From Anaerolineales bacterium (GTDB lineage: Bacteria; Chloroflexota; Anaerolineae; Anaerolineales; Villigracilaceae), in assembly GCA_030583925.1 (NCBI GenBank), contig CP129482.1:2108001-2172000 (forward strand): 64,000 nucleotides of DNA, written 5' to 3'. Position 1 is the stretch's first letter, and each line of letters begins with the position of its first letter. The notes beneath the pieces were generated by a model, which saw nothing but the letters and a program-made list of their open reading frames with translations, did no database searches and was not told the DNA's origin. Below are positions 7,748 through 16,260 of the stretch, in pieces. The position numbers and the translations under genes were made by a program.

Positions 7748-9316
7748 ATGAAACTTGCCATTGCTCAGATCAATACCACAGTCGGAGATTTAGCGGGCAA
7801 CGTGCGCCGCATTTTGGACGCGGCGGAATCGGTCGCGGATCAACAGCCCGACCTCATCGTCTATCCCGAATTGACCGTGTGCGGATACCCGCCGCGCGAC
7901 ATTCTGTACGACGCGTCGTTCGTCGAGGCGGTTCAAGCCGCGACGGGCGACCTGGCGCGCCAAGCGGAAGGTTTGCCGCCGCTTTTGGTCGGTTCGTTCG
8001 CGCCCGCCGCGCGGAAGATCTATCAACACCCGTCGTTGAACAACATCGCCTACCTGATGCAAAACGGCGAAATGAAAATCGCGCAGATCAAGCAATTGCT
8101 CCCGGTCTACGACGTGTTCTACGAGCCGCGCTGGTTTTTGCCCGGCGAGAAGACTTTGCCTCCAATTGAAATCGCAGGGACAAAGGTCGGCGTGATGATC
8201 TGCGAGGATATGTGGGACGAGGAATATCCCATCCACCCCGGCGCGGACTTGAAAGCGCTGGGCGCGGAGATGTTGATTTGCATTTCCGCGTCGCCGTACC
8301 GGAAAGGCGCGGGGGAGGGGAGGTTGCATCACGCAACGCGACAGATCCGTCCTGAGCGAAGCGCAGCGCAGACGAAGGGCGATGTGCCATTTGTGTTTGT
8401 CAACCTCGTTGGCGGGAACGATGAGCTGATCTTCGATGGGGGAAGTTTTGTGGTGGAGGGGGAGAGGCTGGCGATGTTTGAGGAAGAGGTAAGGGTGATC
8501 GAACTGGGCAAAGAAGGAGGAAAGAAGAAAGATGGTGAGTGGAAAGCGGAAAGCGAGGAGGAAGAAGTTTTCAAAGCCCTCGTTTTGGGCTTGCGCGACT
8601 TTGCGGACAAGAATCGGTTGAAGCACGCGGCGCTCGGGCTGTCGGGCGGAATCGACTCGTCGGTGGCGGCGGTCATCACGGCGGATGCATTGGGACCCGA
8701 ACGCGTGACGGGAGTCGCCATTCCCTCGCGCTTCACGGACGCGCGCTCGACCGAGGCGGCGCGGGAGTTGGCGAGTCGGCTGGGGATTGGGTTCGAAACG
8801 GTCGAGTTGGAGAAAATGCACAAGGCGGCGGAGCAGGCTTTGGGTCCGGAAAGAAGCGGGGGCGTCGCAGGCGAGAACATCCAGGCGCGGTTGCGAATGA
8901 TCGCGCTGATGAGTTTCGTCAACCAGCGCGGAGGCTTCCTGATCAACACCTCCAATAAAACGGAGTTGACCGTCGGTTACTCCACGTTGTACGGCGACAT
9001 GGCGGGAGCGATCAGCCCGCTCGGCGACCTGACGAAGCCAGAGGTGTACGCGCTTGCAAAGTGGATCAACGTGGGGCGGGATGTTATCCCGCCGTTTGTG
9101 ATGACGCGCAAGCCGTCGGCAGAGTTGAAAGCGGATCAGGTTGACCCGTTCGATTATGAAACGATCTCGCCCGAATTGGAAGCGCTGGTGCGCGCCGACC
9201 AATCGAACGCGGCGATGCGCGCGAGCGAACACAAACGCTGGCAAATGGGACCCGTGCTCAAGGTGAGCGAGAAGTCGTTTGGGAGGGGGAGGTTGATGCC
9301 GATCACGAGGCGGTAG
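7748..9316 (+). CDS. nadE: Glutamine-dependent NAD synthetase
   Basis: A 522-residue two-domain enzyme that amidates nicotinic acid adenine dinucleotide to NAD using glutamine. The N-terminal nitrilase-type glutaminase has Glu41 (YPELTVCGYPPRD), Lys115 (KQLLPVYDVFYE) and Cys152 (VMICEDMW). The C-terminal synthetase starts near residue 280 and has the PP-loop LGLSGGIDSSVAA and later NTSNKTEL. Between the domains lies a charged low-complexity stretch (about residues 255-278, Lys/Glu-rich). The segment just before VPFVFVNLVGG (RPERSAAQTK) resembles a dispersed repeat read in frame. A nucleotidyltransferase gene upstream could supply the previous NAD step. Confidence 0.93.
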   Translation: MKLAIAQINTTVGDLAGNVRRILDAAESVADQQPDLIVYPELTVCGYPPRDILYDASFVEAVQAATGDLARQAEGLPPLLVGSFAPAARKIYQHPSLNNIAYLMQNGEMKIAQIKQLLPVYDVFYEPRWFLPGEKTLPPIEIAGTKVGVMICEDMWDEEYPIHPGADLKALGAEMLICISASPYRKGAGEGRLHHATRQIRPERSAAQTKGDVPFVFVNLVGGNDELIFDGGSFVVEGERLAMFEEEVRVIELGKEGGKKKDGEWKAESEEEEVFKALVLGLRDFADKNRLKHAALGLSGGIDSSVAAVITADALGPERVTGVAIPSRFTDARSTEAARELASRLGIGFETVELEKMHKAAEQALGPERSGGVAGENIQARLRMIALMSFVNQRGGFLINTSNKTELTVGYSTLYGDMAGAISPLGDLTKPEVYALAKWINVGRDVIPPFVMTRKPSAELKADQVDPFDYETISPELEALVRADQSNAAMRASEHKRWQMGPVLKVSEKSFGRGRLMPITRR

Positions 9317-9432
9317 GGGTGCAGTTATCTCGCCCGATGGGAGGTAGAGAATTGGAGAATTGGATGGCGGCGATTTCAGGTTGGAGACTGGGGATTTGGC
9401 GCTACGCACAGAACTGACGCTGGTCAACTTCC

Positions 9433-9513
9433 CGTTTTCATTCAAACCACTCGTTCACCTTCCCCCAATCGTGAAGTTCGATTGGGGGAAGGGCGGGATG
9501 GGGGTCAAACCCC
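9433..9513. repeat. 5' flank block of NLR cassette 1 (palindromic)
   Basis: GTTTTCATTCAAACCAC, then TTCACCTTCCCCCAATCG with its inverted arm CGATTGGGGGAAGG, then GCGGGATGGGGGTCAAACC. Read toward the gene, the same order and orientation occur upstream of the second NLR-like gene (24056-23978, minus strand). This points to duplication of the gene together with its flank. Confidence 0.75.
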
Positions 9514-9545
9514 GCAGAAGGGTGGTGATTTGAAGCGAGAGATTG

Positions 9546-9582
9546 TACAATTAGGCAACTCCCGCGAGGCGGGGGAGAGGTG
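9546..9582 (+). promoter_or_regulatory. Conserved promoter -10 and RBS of NLR cassette 1
   Basis: TGTACAATTAGG contains a -10-like TACAAT (9546-9551). GAGGTGACGC precedes the ATG at 9587. The paralogous gene at 20971-23715 has the identical TGTACAATTAGG and GAGGTGACGCATGAA strings but lacks an 18-base segment in between. No good -35 is visible for this copy. Confidence 0.5.
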
Positions 9583-9586
9583 ACGC

Positions 9587-12301
9587 ATGAAACAAAGCAT
9601 GGCTCCTTCACTTGTTTTCGTCGCAGTTTGCGTCCTAATTATCGTCCTAAGTTGGATTTATTTTCCCGACTGGCGAGAGACGCAAGGCGGGTTGTTGACA
9701 TTGATCGGCATTGCTGCTGTCGGCGTGCTCGGATTCCTCAAGTTGTATTTCGATTATCTAAAATCGTTCCGTGATGCTACAAAGCCTGACGAACAAAAAC
9801 CAACACCACCAACTCCGCCAAGAAATCAATTGGGCAATGTGCAACAAGTCGGAAGCGGTATAAATGTTGCTGGTAACGAAGTCAATGTCACAGTTGAAGC
9901 CCCAAAGCCTACACACGAAACTCACGACACCCTCGGCTTGCGATCCCCAGACAAGACAATAACTTACGTTCCGCGAGGCGACATTGAAGAAAAAGTGATC
10001 GCTTGCCTGAGAGGGGGAGGCGTTGGAGCCATCGTCGGCGTGAATGCGCCTGGTGGGCTGGGGAAAACGGAACTGGCAAAGCGTGTCAGCAAGATACTCG
10101 AAGCTGACTTCAAAGACAATTATCTTTGGGTGGATGTCGGGGAAAGCAACATTGAGCAGGTTCTGGATTCGTTGATTCTAAAGTTGAACGTTCCATTGCC
10201 GCCCAACGCGACCGAAGATATCAAGCGGAACGAGATGCAGTCCAAGCTGAAACAAAGCGGGAAACTCATGATCGTTTTCGACGACGTGCGCCGCGCCTCC
10301 CAAAATTTAATTCAGGAACTTCAGATCCCGCAAAATTGCGCGGTTTTGATCACTAGCCGCGTTCAGGATTTGCCGTCTGTCCGCGACATCTTTCCACTGC
10401 ATCGAATGAATCCTGCTCAGTCACGCCAATTGTTCGAGGGCGTGCTAGGGGAAACGGTCGTTGCCAAAGAACTCAAAGAGATTGACGAACTCGCCGAGAA
10501 GTGCAAATACAATCCATTGTTGATGGACAATGCCGCGCGGCGCATTCGGCAGGAAACCGACGCGCCTCATCCCGTGCGGAATTATTTGAGGAAGGCGGAG
10601 CGATTTGGCGTAGTTCAAGTTGGCGGCGAAAGCGTGCTTGCGGTTTTCGATATAAGCTACAACGACTTGAGTGAAGCCGACCAGAGAAGGTTCCGCTGGC
10701 TGGCGGCATTTCACTCAACAGGGTTTTCGGCGGCAGGCGCCGCTTTCCTCTGGGAGATAGATGATGGGCAAGCGCACGGAGTGATTGACCGCTTCATGAA
10801 TCTTTCATTGGTCAAACGCACTCCAGATGAAGAACCACGTTACCGCCTGCATGATTTATGGGACGAATATGCAGGCGGACTCCTCACAAAGAGCGGGGAA
10901 GAGGAGGATGCTAGGAAAATGCTCGCAGACTGGCTTGTAAGGTTGTTCGATGAGCATTACTCAGATAACCCTGGCAATGCGCCAGAAGTATTTTTTGAAC
11001 TGGAGAATCTCAAGATTTCGGCTCAATGGGCGAACGAACGCGGGCATGGCAACTTGCTGGCATTGCTTGTCACCAAGCCGCGCAACTGGCTCTATAACGT
11101 GTTTCGCATCAACGACGAATGGCTTGAATGGCTTAGTTCATCTTTAAAATATGAAATTGATTCGCCTCAAGTGAAAGCCAACGTGCTGCAAGCGATTGGC
11201 GATGTGCAACAGTTCCGCAACGAACGAGATGCCGCGCTCGAAAGTTACAACGAAGCCCTGAAACTGTTCAAAACGGTGGGAGATAAATTGGGCGAAGCCA
11301 ACGTGCTGCAAGCGATTGGCGATGTGCAACAGTTCCGCAAAGAAAATGATGCCGCGCTCGAAAGTTACAACGAAGCCCTGAAACTGTTCAAAACGGTGGG
11401 AGATAAATTGGGCGAAGCCAACGTGCGGAAAGCGATTGGCGATGTGCAACAGTTCCGCAAAGAAAATGATGCCGCGCTCGAAAGTTACAACGAAGCCCTG
11501 AAACTGTTCAAAACGGTGGGAGATAAATTGGGCGAAGCCAACGTGCGGAAAGCGATTGGCGATGTGCAACAGTTCCGCGACGAACGAGATGCCGCGCTCG
11601 AAAGTTACAACGAAGCCCTGAAACTGTTCAAAACGGTGGGAGCGAAATTGGGCGAAGCCAACGTGCTGCAAGCGATTGGCGATGTGCAACAGTTCCGCAA
11701 CGAACGAGATGCCGCGCTCGAAAGTTACAACGAAGCCCTGAAACTGTTCAAAACGGTGGGAGATAAATTGGGCGAAGCCAACGTGCGGAAAGCGATTGGC
11801 GATGTGCAACAGTTCCGCAAAGAAAATGATGCCGCGCTCGAAAGTTACAACGAAGCCCTGAAACTGTTCAAAACGGTGGGAGATAAATTGGGCGAAGCCA
11901 ACGTGCGGAAAGCGATTGGCGATGTGCAACAGTTCCGCAAAGAAAATGATGCCGCGCTCGAAAGTTACAACGAAGCCCTGAAACTGTTCAAAACGGTGGG
12001 AGCGAAATTGGGCGAAGCCAACATATATTACTCAAGAGGCAGGATGCTGGTAGTGACTGGAAAGCCAAAAGAGGGGTTGGAAGAACTTCAATCTGCAATG
12101 AATGTTTACGAGGAAATTGGCGCAATAAGCAGTCAGGCGAATATTTACATGTTTTTGGGGCAGGTTATGGCTTCATCGGGTCAAAAAGATGAGGCGATCA
12201 AAATGGTCAGTCAAGCAGTTTCACTTGGAGAAAAAATTGACCCGAATCATCCTGTAACTTTGTACATGAAAGAATTCCTGAAAAAACTTCGAGAAGGGTG
12301 A
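9587..12301 (+). CDS. Membrane-anchored NB-ARC/TPR protein (NLR-like), copy 1
   Basis: A 904-residue STAND ATPase. Two hydrophobic helices (about 8-27 and 35-55) come first, then a Gly/Asn/Gln-rich linker (about 78-104, with NQLGNVQQVGSGINV). The NB-ARC domain follows: P-loop APGGLGKTEL (Lys160), Walker B LMIVFDD (227-233), VLITSR (253-258), a GLPL-like YNPLL and a YRLHDLW motif in the place of MHD. From about residue 529 come seven near-identical 40-residue TPR units and two diverged ones. In known families the TPR part senses a ligand, nucleotide exchange drives assembly, and the N-terminus acts. Here that would be a membrane effector (inference). The partner gene at 20971-23715 shares the N-terminal module. 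A recombinase gene follows. Confidence 0.85.
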   Translation: MKQSMAPSLVFVAVCVLIIVLSWIYFPDWRETQGGLLTLIGIAAVGVLGFLKLYFDYLKSFRDATKPDEQKPTPPTPPRNQLGNVQQVGSGINVAGNEVNVTVEAPKPTHETHDTLGLRSPDKTITYVPRGDIEEKVIACLRGGGVGAIVGVNAPGGLGKTELAKRVSKILEADFKDNYLWVDVGESNIEQVLDSLILKLNVPLPPNATEDIKRNEMQSKLKQSGKLMIVFDDVRRASQNLIQELQIPQNCAVLITSRVQDLPSVRDIFPLHRMNPAQSRQLFEGVLGETVVAKELKEIDELAEKCKYNPLLMDNAARRIRQETDAPHPVRNYLRKAERFGVVQVGGESVLAVFDISYNDLSEADQRRFRWLAAFHSTGFSAAGAAFLWEIDDGQAHGVIDRFMNLSLVKRTPDEEPRYRLHDLWDEYAGGLLTKSGEEEDARKMLADWLVRLFDEHYSDNPGNAPEVFFELENLKISAQWANERGHGNLLALLVTKPRNWLYNVFRINDEWLEWLSSSLKYEIDSPQVKANVLQAIGDVQQFRNERDAALESYNEALKLFKTVGDKLGEANVLQAIGDVQQFRKENDAALESYNEALKLFKTVGDKLGEANVRKAIGDVQQFRKENDAALESYNEALKLFKTVGDKLGEANVRKAIGDVQQFRDERDAALESYNEALKLFKTVGAKLGEANVLQAIGDVQQFRNERDAALESYNEALKLFKTVGDKLGEANVRKAIGDVQQFRKENDAALESYNEALKLFKTVGDKLGEANVRKAIGDVQQFRKENDAALESYNEALKLFKTVGAKLGEANIYYSRGRMLVVTGKPKEGLEELQSAMNVYEEIGAISSQANIYMFLGQVMASSGQKDEAIKMVSQAVSLGEKIDPNHPVTLYMKEFLKKLREG
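11173..12020 (+). repeat. Seven near-identical 120-bp tandem repeats coding for TPRs
   Basis: A 120-base unit is repeated seven times in register. GCCGCGCTCGAAAGTTACAA is identical in all seven copies. Differences cluster at three sites: CTGCA or CGGAA, CAACGAACGAGAT or CAAAGAAAATGAT or CGACGAACGAGAT, and AGATAAA or AGCGAAA. These combine in a mosaic way, which suggests recent unequal crossing-over or conversion. Confidence 0.95.
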
Positions 12302-12378
12302 TAGGGCAGGGGAGCGGACTCAATCCGTCAGGCGCGAGGCGGCGTGGGTAGGGCGAGACAGCCTCACTCGAGGCGTGA
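12297..12378. repeat. 3' flank block of NLR cassette 1
   Basis: GATAGGGCAGGGGAGCG, CCGTCAGGCGCG and ACAGCCTCACTCG followed by GCGTGAAGCGTCG occur in this order right after the stop codon. The same strings, in the same order, follow the stop codon of the second NLR-like gene (20976-20889, minus strand). The shared block marks the right end of the duplicated cassette. Confidence 0.8.
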
Positions 12379-12433
12379 AGCGTCGCTCCGTCTTGCGGCT
12401 TTCCGCTTTTGACCTTTGACAAATCCTTATTGT

Positions 12434-12480
12434 GGGGAGGGGGTTGCTTCGTCGCCCTTCGGGCTCCTCGCAACGACATG
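12434..12480. repeat. Palindromic repeat family A, half copy
   Basis: GGAGGGGGTTGCTTCGTCGC and then GGGCTCCTCGCAACGACATG: only the right arm of the family is present. Confidence 0.75.
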
Positions 12481-12515
12481 AACCATGCTTTCGATAAGTT
12501 ACATTACAAAAAGCA

Positions 12516-12544
12516 TTGACAAACTGACCGACTTCGCATAAGAT
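12516..12544 (+). promoter_or_regulatory. Sigma-70-type promoter of the recombinase gene
   Basis: TTGACA (12516-12521), a 17-base spacer, then TAAGAT (12539-12544). The expected transcription start, six to seven bases downstream, falls at or next to the ATG at 12551. No ribosome binding site precedes the ATG. A leaderless mRNA is therefore predicted. Confidence 0.75.
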
Positions 12545-12550
12545 TTCACA

Positions 12551-13537
12551 ATGGCAGAAGAGACAACCACCATCGCCTCCGCAGTGCGGGAATTTTTAGA
12601 AGTCGTCAGGCTGGCGCGCAGTCAGAACACCGCGCTCACGTATGGCAAAGCGCTGAAAGAATTTCAAAACATGTTGCGGACGTTGAAAATAGACCCCGAC
12701 ACGTCCCCTGCCAGCGCCCTCACAGAAGACCTGATCTCCAAGTTTGCCATGCGGCTCAAATCGTTTTCGCCCGCCACCGAACAACTGTACGTCCGCGCCG
12801 CGGCGCGCTTTTACAGGCATCTCGCGGCGGAACGGCTCGCCGAGATCAACCTGCCGCGCATGGACATCCTCATCGAAAACCGCACGCGCAAGCCAGGGAT
12901 TCGCCTGCCGCAATTCCCTACGAACGACATCGAACGCGTCCTGGACTTCGTTTCGTCTGCCTCAAGCCTTCAAGCGGATTCGCCCATCGAGCGGTTACGC
13001 GCAATGCGAGACCGCGCCTTCCTCATCACCCTCGCCGACACGGGTCTGCGCGTCCATGAAGCCTGTAACCTCCGCCGCGGCGACCTCGACTGGAACGAAG
13101 GGCGCGCCATCATCATCGGCAAAGGCGACAAGCAAGCGGTCGTGCGATTCACATCCCGCGCCATGAGCGCGTTGAAAGATTATCTTGCGATCCGCGCCGA
13201 ACTCGACGGCGCCTCGGGCAAACAACTGACCGCCCTGCCCCTCTTCGCCCGTCACGACAAGGGCGCGGGGAAAAAAATCAAGCCGATCACGCCGACGACG
13301 GGTCGCAACATCGTCGCCGAACGCGTGCGGCAGGTTTTGGGAAGCGAAGCCGAGGGACACATCACCCCCCATTCGTTCCGCCATTATTTTGTCTCGACCA
13401 TCCTGCGCGCCTCGGGCAACCTCAAACTTGCCCAAGCCCTCGCCCGCCACGAAAACATCCAGATCACCCAACGCTACGCCCACATCAACGACGATGAGTT
13501 GGATAAGGGCTATTACGAGATTTTTGAGAAGAAATAA
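12551..13537 (+). CDS. Tyrosine recombinase (XerC/D or integrase type)
   Basis: A 328-residue site-specific recombinase. The N-terminal SAM-like DNA-binding domain (about 5-100, with NTALTYGKALKEF) precedes the catalytic domain. Catalytic residues are visible: Arg in DTGLRVHEACNL, Lys in IIGKGDKQ, HSFRHYF (HxxR), His in ARHENIQ and Tyr in TQRYAHIND. Family members cut and rejoin DNA at paired sites, for chromosome dimer resolution or integration. Lying right after one NLR-like cassette, with the second cassette inverted 8 kb away, it could act on this region. No core sites were recognised. Confidence 0.88.
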   Translation: MAEETTTIASAVREFLEVVRLARSQNTALTYGKALKEFQNMLRTLKIDPDTSPASALTEDLISKFAMRLKSFSPATEQLYVRAAARFYRHLAAERLAEINLPRMDILIENRTRKPGIRLPQFPTNDIERVLDFVSSASSLQADSPIERLRAMRDRAFLITLADTGLRVHEACNLRRGDLDWNEGRAIIIGKGDKQAVVRFTSRAMSALKDYLAIRAELDGASGKQLTALPLFARHDKGAGKKIKPITPTTGRNIVAERVRQVLGSEAEGHITPHSFRHYFVSTILRASGNLKLAQALARHENIQITQRYAHINDDELDKGYYEIFEKK

Positions 13538-13892
13538 TTTTGTTAACCGCTAAGTTCGCAAAGAACGCGAAGAAAAGCTTTTCGCCTCGGAGTTCTCGGA
13601 GATTTTTTTAGAGAGTGTCTGAAAACCGTCTTCCATGCCATTCTCCCGAAGGACATCGGGACGATGTGAGCGACCGTAGGGAGCGAAGAATCTCTCCTCC
13701 TGCTTGAAGACTCACGGGCAAATCAGAGATTCTTCGCCGCTTCGCGGCTCAGAATGACATGCTTAGGAAATAAGTTTTTGACTTTTCAGACGCTTTCTTA
13801 GATTTTTTCTCTGTGACTCTGTGGCAAAAATGTACTTAAGAAAAAGTCTCCTAGCGACCTTTGCGTTCTTCGCGGTTCAACTTATTCGCATT
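13538..13892. repeat. Nested palindromic repeats, no gene
   Basis: This gap of about 390 bases holds no convincing gene. The outer arms are AACCGCTAAGTTCGCAAAG, AACGCGAAG and their mirror CTTTGCGTTCTTCGCGGTT. Inside lie a GTCTGAAAA/TTTTCAGAC pair and a family A-like core (CCATTCTCCCGAAG to CTCAGAATGACATG), plus a CTCTGTGACTCTGTGGC segment of another family. Several elements seem to have inserted into one another. Confidence 0.7.
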
Positions 13893-13902
13893 GCGGTACG
13901 GG

Positions 13903-13908
13903 TATAAT
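13903..13908 (+). promoter_or_regulatory. Likely -10 box of the MATE gene
   Basis: A perfect TATAAT lies 22 bases before the TTG start. The -35 region is weak (TTCAAC at 13877-13882, spacer 20). GGAGGA at 13921-13926 is the ribosome binding site, so the 5' untranslated leader would be very short. Confidence 0.5.
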
Positions 13909-13929
13909 CACGCCTCCATCGGAGGACAT

Positions 13930-15315
13930 TTGTCCGTAATTACCAAAATTCGGGAATACTACAGCGACCCCGACTATTTCCACAACATCAGCAAACTCGC
14001 CATACCCATCATCATCCAGCAGTTCGCCTTTGCGGGCTTGAACATGCTTGGCGTGGTTTTCGTCGGACAAAAAGGCGAAACCTCCGTCGCGGCGGTGGGA
14101 TTCGCAGGACAGATCGCCTTCCTCCTGCAACTCGTCCATTTTGGCATCATCAGCGGCGCGGCGATGTTCACCGCGCAATTCTGGGGTCGCAACGACGTTC
14201 CCAATCTCCGCCGAGTGCTTGGCTTGTGTTTGATGTTCGCCATTTCTGCGAGCCTCGTCTTCTTTGCGCTGGCGCAATTTATCCCCGCTGAAATTCTCGG
14301 CATCTACACCAAAGACGCGGCAGTTCTCCGTCTCGGCACAGACTACATCCGCATCTACTCGTGGGTCTTTCTCTTCGTTGCGATCACGTTCAGTTACGCC
14401 CTGGTCATGCGCTCCACAGGCGACGTGAAAACGCCGACTACGATCAGCGTCGGCGCGTTGACGGTCAGCACGTTCCTTTCGTATTCGCTGATCTTCGGCA
14501 AATTCGGCTTACCCGAACTGGGAATCAACGGCGCGGCGGTCGCGGCAGTAATCTCTCGCGCGTTGGAATGCGCCGCCCTGCTCGTCGTCACCTATGCCAA
14601 GAAATCTCCCGCCGCCGCGTCCCTGCGTGAACTGACAAATTTCGATTCTGCTTTCGCAGTACGCGTGATCAAGCCGATGCTCCCCGTCATGCTCAACGAG
14701 TTGTTCTGGGCGTTGGGCATCACCACCTACAACGCCATCTACGGACGGATGGGGACCGAATCGTTCGCCGCCATGAGCATTGTCGCGACCATTGAGCAGA
14801 TGGCGTTCGTGATCTTCATCGGCATTTCAAACGCCACATCCGTGCTGGTCGGCAACCGCATCGGCGCGGGCAAAGAAGACGAAGCGCACCTCTACGCGGG
14901 TCGCTCGCTTGGTTTGGGCATTGTCGGCGGCATCACAATGGGCTTGCTCCTCCAACTCGTCAAAGCGCCGATTCTGTCGTTGTACAACGTCTCGCCTGAG
15001 GTCATCTCAAACGCAAGCCACGTGATCAACATCATCACCTTTTTCATTTGGGTGCGCGTCAACAACATGACCATCGTAGTCGGCATTTTGCGCGCGGGCG
15101 GCGACACGCGCTTCTCGCTCTTCCTCGACGGCATCATCATCTGGCTGGTCGGCGTGCCGATGGCGTATCTCGGCGCCAACGTGTGGGGTCTCCCCGTTTA
15201 TTTCGTTTACCTCTGTGCCATGAGCGAAGAAGCCACCAAATGGATTCTCGGCATTCGTCGCTTCCTCTCGCGCAAGTGGATTCACAATCTTGCGATTCAA
15301 GTTGAAAGCGTTTAG
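13930..15315 (+). CDS. MATE-family multidrug/sodium antiporter
   Basis: About 461 residues with twelve hydrophobic segments and the internal duplication of MATE exporters. The first repeat starts at LAIPIIIQQFAFAGLNMLGVVFVGQ and the second at IKPMLPVMLNELFWALG. Family members expel cationic drugs or metabolites with Na+ or H+. I chose the TTG at 13930 because GGAGGA lies three bases before it and the conserved N-terminus starts soon after. The end overlaps the convergent aminotransferase gene by four bases. Confidence 0.85.
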   Translation: MSVITKIREYYSDPDYFHNISKLAIPIIIQQFAFAGLNMLGVVFVGQKGETSVAAVGFAGQIAFLLQLVHFGIISGAAMFTAQFWGRNDVPNLRRVLGLCLMFAISASLVFFALAQFIPAEILGIYTKDAAVLRLGTDYIRIYSWVFLFVAITFSYALVMRSTGDVKTPTTISVGALTVSTFLSYSLIFGKFGLPELGINGAAVAAVISRALECAALLVVTYAKKSPAAASLRELTNFDSAFAVRVIKPMLPVMLNELFWALGITTYNAIYGRMGTESFAAMSIVATIEQMAFVIFIGISNATSVLVGNRIGAGKEDEAHLYAGRSLGLGIVGGITMGLLLQLVKAPILSLYNVSPEVISNASHVINIITFFIWVRVNNMTIVVGILRAGGDTRFSLFLDGIIIWLVGVPMAYLGANVWGLPVYFVYLCAMSEEATKWILGIRRFLSRKWIHNLAIQVESV

Positions 15316-16115
15316 ATTTTCTCGGCATGGCGGATCACATATTCCTCATACGCCTTCATCAACAACTTCGTCGTCCGCCCGACTCTCCCCTGCCCCACTC
15401 GCACATCGTCAATTTGGATGACTGGCACAACTCCGCGTGAGCTGGATGTGATAAACGCTTCTTTCACACGGGACAGCTGGTCCAGCCTCAGCGAGCGATA
15501 ACGCACCCCCAGCCCCCTCCCCCGCGCCGCACGGATCACCATCCTCCGCGTCACGCCGAGGAGGATATCTTTGCTGGCAGTTTCAACGTAGCGCAAGTTG
15601 CCAACTTGCGTAACATAAAAGAAATTACTCGTCATCCCCTCCAAAATCCTGCCATTCTTCACCAACAACGCCTCGAAGATTCCCTCGCTGGCAAGATGTT
15701 TGCGCTCCGCGTCGCTGGCGGAGATAAACGCCATTGACTTCACGCGTGGGTCGTCGCGGTGAAGCGACGTTGTTTCGACGCGCACGCCATTCTCGTAAAT
15801 TTCACGCGGTAATGGTGTGAGCGGCTCGATGGAGATATAAAACTCTCTTGAGTGAGCCTCCATCACACGGACGCGCGCCTCGCCTGGGCGATAAGGCTCG
15901 AGGAGCCGAGTCAGGCTTGCCCGTAGGAATGAAGCGTCTGCATGAGGGAGTCGCTTCAAATGGGCGGAGAGTCCGATCACACGCGTGCAAGAGTCGAACG
16001 TGCGGAATGTCGAGTACCAGCCATTGGGCAATTGCCGTGTCACCGCGTCGAGCGAGGAGTTATCGCGGAAGTGAATTTCTTCAGGGTGGGTTGTTATTTT
16101 CCAAGTGTGGATCAT
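15312..16115 (-). CDS. Class IV aminotransferase / aminodeoxychorismate lyase-like
   Basis: A 267-residue PLP enzyme of fold type IV. The cofactor Lys is likely the one in DPRVKSMAFIS, and the second conserved motif is GRILEGMTSNFFYV with its Glu. Family members make branched-chain amino acids, D-amino acids or p-aminobenzoate; the substrate is undecided. I chose the ATG at 16115 because upstream codons belong to repeat A. The loop after SNFFYV (TQVGNLRYVETAS) is longer than usual, and a 19-base palindrome (15592-15610) encodes its core. This is a likely in-frame repeat insertion. Confidence 0.8.
   Translation of the reverse strand: MIHTWKITTHPEEIHFRDNSSLDAVTRQLPNGWYSTFRTFDSCTRVIGLSAHLKRLPHADASFLRASLTRLLEPYRPGEARVRVMEAHSREFYISIEPLTPLPREIYENGVRVETTSLHRDDPRVKSMAFISASDAERKHLASEGIFEALLVKNGRILEGMTSNFFYVTQVGNLRYVETASKDILLGVTRRMVIRAARGRGLGVRYRSLRLDQLSRVKEAFITSSSRGVVPVIQIDDVRVGQGRVGRTTKLLMKAYEEYVIRHAEKI
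15592..15610. repeat. Perfect 19-base palindrome inside the aminotransferase gene
   Basis: CGCAAGTTG-C-CAACTTGCG, flanked by GTAG and TAAC. It is read in frame as part of the loop TQVGNLRY. Confidence 0.75.
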
Positions 16116-16122
16116 TGGATGA

Positions 16123-16203
16123 ATGTCATTGCGAGCGAAGCGAAGCAATCTCCTGTGTTGAGGAGATTGCTTCGTCGCAGCGAACGCTCCTCGCAACGAC
16201 ATG
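16123..16203. repeat. Palindromic repeat family A, complete copy
   Basis: ATGTCATTGCGAGCG and GAAGCAATCTCC, then GGAGATTGCTTCGTCGC and CTCCTCGCAACGACATG. It lies between the aminotransferase start and the ABC exporter promoter. Confidence 0.9.
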
Positions 16204-16219
16204 ATTCGCATTATAAACC

Positions 16220-16247
16220 TTGACACCTCTCGGCTCTGCGGTGTAAA
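16220..16247 (+). promoter_or_regulatory. Sigma-70-type promoter of the ABC exporter unit
   Basis: TTGACA (16220-16225), a 16-base spacer, and TGTAAA (16242-16247). The expected start is near 16254, giving a leader RNA of about 285 bases before the first ABC gene. Confidence 0.65.
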
Positions 16248-16260
16248 CTCCAGCCCGTTG

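Noticed and set aside
7790..9445. A 551-codon minus-strand frame opposite nadE
   Set aside because: nadE has all catalytic motifs on the plus strand. The opposite frame is Arg-rich shadow sequence with no domain.
11144..11929. A long minus-strand frame across the TPR repeats of NLR copy 1
   Set aside because: It is open only because the 120-bp unit is repeated. It has no ribosome binding site and its product is a repetitive antisense of the TPR array.
11173..12020. CRISPR array
   Set aside because: The 120-bp units are contiguous, in frame and lack spacers. They code for TPRs, and no cas genes are near.
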